Notes under the pieces: generated by a model
What the model saw: the letters and a program-made list of their open reading frames with translations, nothing else
What the model was told of the DNA's origin: nothing
Database searches by the model: none
In this document: positions 61,743 to 64,000 of the stretch, piece after piece
Layout: every line of letters begins with the position of its first letter
How positions within the stretch are numbered: the stretch's first letter is position 1
Made by a program: the position numbers and the translations under genes
Assembly: GCA_934539245.1 (NCBI GenBank)
Contig: CAKTCK010000001.1
Coordinates: 18,583-82,582, forward strand
Origin: an uncultured Faecalibacterium sp.
GTDB lineage: Bacteria; Bacillota; Clostridia; Oscillospirales; Ruminococcaceae
Reading direction: 5' to 3'
DNA: 64,000 nt

Positions 61743-61852
61743 GATAAAAGGGAGTAAGGGGCGTGCCTTTGTAAAAAAATTGGTGCGCTGTGCTGCAGCG
61801 ACAGTCCCGGCAGAGATGCCCGATGCAGTACCGGATGCTTGAGACTTTTATC
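61743..61852 (+). ncRNA. yybP-ykoY-type (Mn2+) riboswitch
   Basis: P1 stem GATAAAAG (61743-61750) with CTTTTATC (61845-61852); GGGAGTA follows the 5' strand and TTGAGAC precedes the 3' strand, as in the yybP-ykoY consensus. The 3' strand of P1 is shared with a terminator at 61843-61895, so ligand-stabilised P1 acts as antiterminator. Confidence 0.75.
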
Positions 61853-61895
61853 ACATTTCCCCATTCTGGGCAGGATGTGATAAGGGTCTTTTTTT
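61843..61895 (+). terminator. Riboswitch-controlled terminator
   Basis: GACTTTTATCACAT pairs with ATGTGATAAGGGTC, followed by seven T. Confidence 0.75.
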
Positions 61896-61934
61896 GTGCT
61901 TCTGCTATCATCATTCAAAAAAAGGAGAGATATT

Positions 61935-62894
61935 ATGCTGATCCCTGTTCTGTTGTTTATCGTGGGTCTGCTGTGCCTGATCAAGGGCGGCGACTGGTTT
62001 GTGGACGGTGCCACCGGCATCGCCCGCCGCTTCCATGTGCCGGAGCTGCTCATCGGTGCCACGGTGGTGTCCATCGGTACCACCCTGCCGGAGGTCATGG
62101 TGTCCACCACCTCTGCCCTCACCGGTCACGGTGAGATTGCCTACGGCAACGCCATCGGCTCGGTCATCTGCAACGCTGCACTGATCGCCGCCATCACCAT
62201 TGCGGTGCGCCCGGGCAAGGTTGACCCCAAGAGCCTGCGCACCCCGGTGGCCTTCTTCTTTGTGGCTGCCGCTTTCTATGCCGGTGTGGCCTACACCACC
62301 GGCTCCTTCACTCGCCCGGTGGGCCTGATCCTGCTGGCCATGTTCGTGGCTTACATCGTGTGCAACGTGCTGGCTATGAAAAATACCCCCGCCCCGGAAG
62401 AGGAAGAGCAGGCTGAGGAAGGCTCCTTTGCCAAGGAGTTGGGGCTGCTGGCCATCGGCGCAGTGCTCATTGCTGTGGGCGCTGACCTGCTGGTGGACAA
62501 CGGCACCCTCATCGCACAGGCACTGGGCGTGCCGGAGTCGGTCATTGCGCTGACCTTTGTGGCACTGGGCACCTCGCTGCCGGAGCTGGTCACCGCCATC
62601 ACCTCGCTGGCCAAGGGTCACGGTGCGCTGTCGCTGGGCAACGTCATCGGTGCAAACGTGTTCAATCTGGTGCTGGTCAGCGGCGTGTCTGTCACACTGG
62701 CACCTTTCAGCATCCCGCAGAACTCCACCATCGCAGGCATGAACGCTTCGCTGGTGATGGATATCCCGGTGATGTTTGCCGTGATGCTGCTGCTCACCCT
62801 GCCCGCACTGATCAAGGGCAAACTGAGCCGCCTGCAGGGCATTGCACTGCTGTGCATCTATGCCGCTTTCTGCGCCGTACAGTTCAGCATCTGA
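61935..62894 (+). CDS. CaCA-family cation/Na+ (or H+) antiporter
   Basis: 319 residues from ATG 61935 with AAAGGAG upstream. Two inverted alpha repeats: VVSIGTTLPEVMVSTTSAL in the first half and FVALGTSLPELVTAITSL with GNVIGANVFNL in the second, each with the conserved acidic residue of the cation site. About ten spans with an acidic cytosolic loop near 155 (PAPEEEEQAEEG). Annotated elsewhere as calcium/sodium antiporter; the manganese riboswitch before it suggests export of Mn2+. Confidence 0.9.
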   Translation: MLIPVLLFIVGLLCLIKGGDWFVDGATGIARRFHVPELLIGATVVSIGTTLPEVMVSTTSALTGHGEIAYGNAIGSVICNAALIAAITIAVRPGKVDPKSLRTPVAFFFVAAAFYAGVAYTTGSFTRPVGLILLAMFVAYIVCNVLAMKNTPAPEEEEQAEEGSFAKELGLLAIGAVLIAVGADLLVDNGTLIAQALGVPESVIALTFVALGTSLPELVTAITSLAKGHGALSLGNVIGANVFNLVLVSGVSVTLAPFSIPQNSTIAGMNASLVMDIPVMFAVMLLLTLPALIKGKLSRLQGIALLCIYAAFCAVQFSI

Positions 62895-62912
62895 TTTACA
62901 GTCTTTATAATC

Positions 62913-62956
62913 ACAGAACCCCGGAGCGTCTGCGGACGTTCCGGGGTTCTGTTTTT
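62913..62956 (+). terminator. Terminator between the antiporter and AraC genes
   Basis: 18-bp stem ACAGAACCCCGGAGCGTC / GACGTTCCGGGGTTCTGT, loop TGCG, T5 tail. The GTCTGCGGAC apex is shared with the hairpins at 849 and 15666. Confidence 0.88.
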
Positions 62957-62963
62957 ACCAAGA

Positions 62964-63794
62964 TCATCCACGGGCGTCCTGCCGGGTGGTGCTGAAATAC
63001 TCCTTGGGGGTCATGCCGTACTCTTTTTTGAAAGCGCGGAAAAAGTGATTGTAGCCGCCAAAGCCGCTGGTCTTGTACACCTCGGTAATGGGCAGTCCCT
63101 GCTCGATGAGGGTGCAGCAGCGGTCCAGCCGCGCTTTCACGATATAGCGGTGCACCGTCTGCCCGGTCTGGCGCTTGAATTCCCGGGCAATATGCTCCCG
63201 GGAGACAAAAAACTCCTTTTCCAGCCGCTCCAGCGTCAGCTCCTCGGTAAGGTGCGCCTGAATAAACAAAAACACCTCGTCCAGCATCAGGTGGTGGCGG
63301 CTGACTGACGCGGTGTGGAACTCCGCATGGATGCAGGCACGCAGCGCCAGCACCACGAACATCTGCAAAATACCGTGCTCGAACACCGCTGCGCCGAACT
63401 GGGTTTTCTCCTGCGGGAGCATCAGCAACTTCCGGGCAAGGTTTTTCAGCAGCATATAGATCTGGCTGTCCGGCCGGACGGCCACCTGCCGGAAGGGCAC
63501 TACGTTGAAGCTTTTTTCAAGGTCGGTGTCCGCGTCCGAAAGCTGTGCCAGCGTCTGGGGGGACAGCTGCACCCGGATGACCTCCAGCGGGCCGTAGGCA
63601 CCGGCGTATTCCAGCCTGCCGCCCTGACCGGGCTTGAAGATGATGAGGTTCTGCTGCTGGGCGGGCAGCACCACCTCGGGGCAGCGGAACACGCCGCTGC
63701 CCCGCATAACGAGAAACAGATCGTAATATGCGCCGGAATAAAAGTCCCGGACGGCGCTCTGCTCAAAAAAATAGCGCTTAGCTGTATAATTCAC
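62964..63794 (-). CDS. AraC-family transcriptional regulator
   Basis: 276 residues from GTG 63792-63794, chosen because GGAGG lies 8 nt upstream; upstream ATGs in frame have no ribosome site. N-terminal cupin-like sensing domain (10-140) with GSGVFRCPEV and IFKPGQGG, and a C-terminal double helix-turn-helix (VSREHIAREFKRQTGQTVHR, SGFGGYNHFFRAFKKEYGM). Probably controls sugar-utilisation genes transcribed divergently beyond the window. Confidence 0.88.
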   Translation of the reverse strand: MNYTAKRYFFEQSAVRDFYSGAYYDLFLVMRGSGVFRCPEVVLPAQQQNLIIFKPGQGGRLEYAGAYGPLEVIRVQLSPQTLAQLSDADTDLEKSFNVVPFRQVAVRPDSQIYMLLKNLARKLLMLPQEKTQFGAAVFEHGILQMFVVLALRACIHAEFHTASVSRHHLMLDEVFLFIQAHLTEELTLERLEKEFFVSREHIAREFKRQTGQTVHRYIVKARLDRCCTLIEQGLPITEVYKTSGFGGYNHFFRAFKKEYGMTPKEYFSTTRQDARG

Positions 63795-63933
63795 CAAAAA
63801 GTCCTCCATGAAACTGTCAGATGCAACAGATTGTTGTACACAACAGAAAAGTACATCTGTTATAATTGCATAATACATCAATTTGCGATAGTTTTCAATC
63901 ATTTTTTGGATATGTATTGATGCAAAATTAACG

Positions 63934-64000
63934 TATAATGCAAAGCGTAGAAAAGAGACTTGTGCGAAAAGTCTCGTGGTTTCACTGTTTTTAAGGAGGA
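63934..64000 (+). promoter_or_regulatory. Start of a divergent transcription unit beyond the window
   Basis: TATAAT at 63934-63939 without a clear -35, a GAGACTT...AAGTCTC hairpin after it, and an AAGGAGGA ribosome site as the last bases. The start codon is outside. 63795-63933 carries AT-rich sequence with a CAACAGATTGTTG dyad near 63824, a candidate AraC site. Confidence 0.45.

Noticed and set aside
60230..62122. Upstream extension of the Mrr gene frame to 62122
   Set aside because: The extension is antisense to the CmpB gene; the domain starts at ATG 60229 with a strong ribosome site.

Overview
The window reads as a chromosomal segment of a moderately GC-rich, low-G+C-lineage anaerobe of the Oscillospiraceae/Ruminococcaceae, most like Faecalibacterium. 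This is an inference from gene content and order (clostridial nusA operon, single-chain PurL, separate PurO and AICAR transformylase, AGCS and MATE transporters, FtsEX with CdaR-type regulator) and from strong Gram-positive ribosome binding sites; no rRNA is present to confirm it. Nearly all of it is ordinary core chromosome, interrupted by one 8.3-kb integrated element and a small accessory cassette next to it.

Layout. 1-6 kb: partial PfkB kinase, a short pyruvate-kinase-like protein, a YfcE-type phosphodiesterase, then a promoter plus structured leader driving a MATE exporter, and an AGCS amino-acid symporter. 6-16 kb: M29 aminopeptidase and the translation operon rimP-nusA-rnpM-ylxQ-infB-rbfA-nrnA-truB-ribF. 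16-20 kb: glycolytic genes pgk, tpiA, gpmI. 20-25 kb: apbE with a DUF3783 gene, a secreted protein of nine cysteine repeats facing a ribbon-helix-helix regulator with a 14-G tract, and a DAHP synthase with a two-site operator. 25-39 kb: ybaK, then the purine genes purE, F, M, N, O, H, D, L, B, which carry out most steps from PRPP to IMP and AMP (purC, purK and purA are not here). 39-47.6 kb: RsuA-type pseudouridine synthase, CdaR-type regulator, ftsE-ftsX, an M23 murein hydrolase, a 35-residue membrane peptide, a CtpA-type protease, rsmA and a sugar isomerase.

47.7-56.1 kb is an integrative element bounded by perfect 51-bp direct repeats made from the 3' end of a tRNA-Thr(UGU) gene. It has integrase and CI-type repressor transcribed leftward, and Cro-type regulator, Xis-like proteins, a DnaD-type initiator, a DnaB-type helicase and several very small ORFs transcribed rightward, plus hicAB. 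No capsid, portal, terminase or tail gene is visible, so it resembles a phage satellite or PICI-like island. Many short DNA motifs recur in it (arm sites, operators, iteron-like arrays, a 17-bp palindrome, and an abundant CCCGGCGG octamer).

56.3-64 kb: iron-dependent alcohol dehydrogenase, a two-gene cassette (FRG-domain protein plus Mrr-nuclease/coiled-coil protein) that looks like an uncharacterised defence system, a CmpB-family membrane protein, a yybP-ykoY-type riboswitch upstream of a CaCA cation antiporter, and an AraC regulator. Miniature palindromic repeats sit directly in front of several core genes throughout the window.
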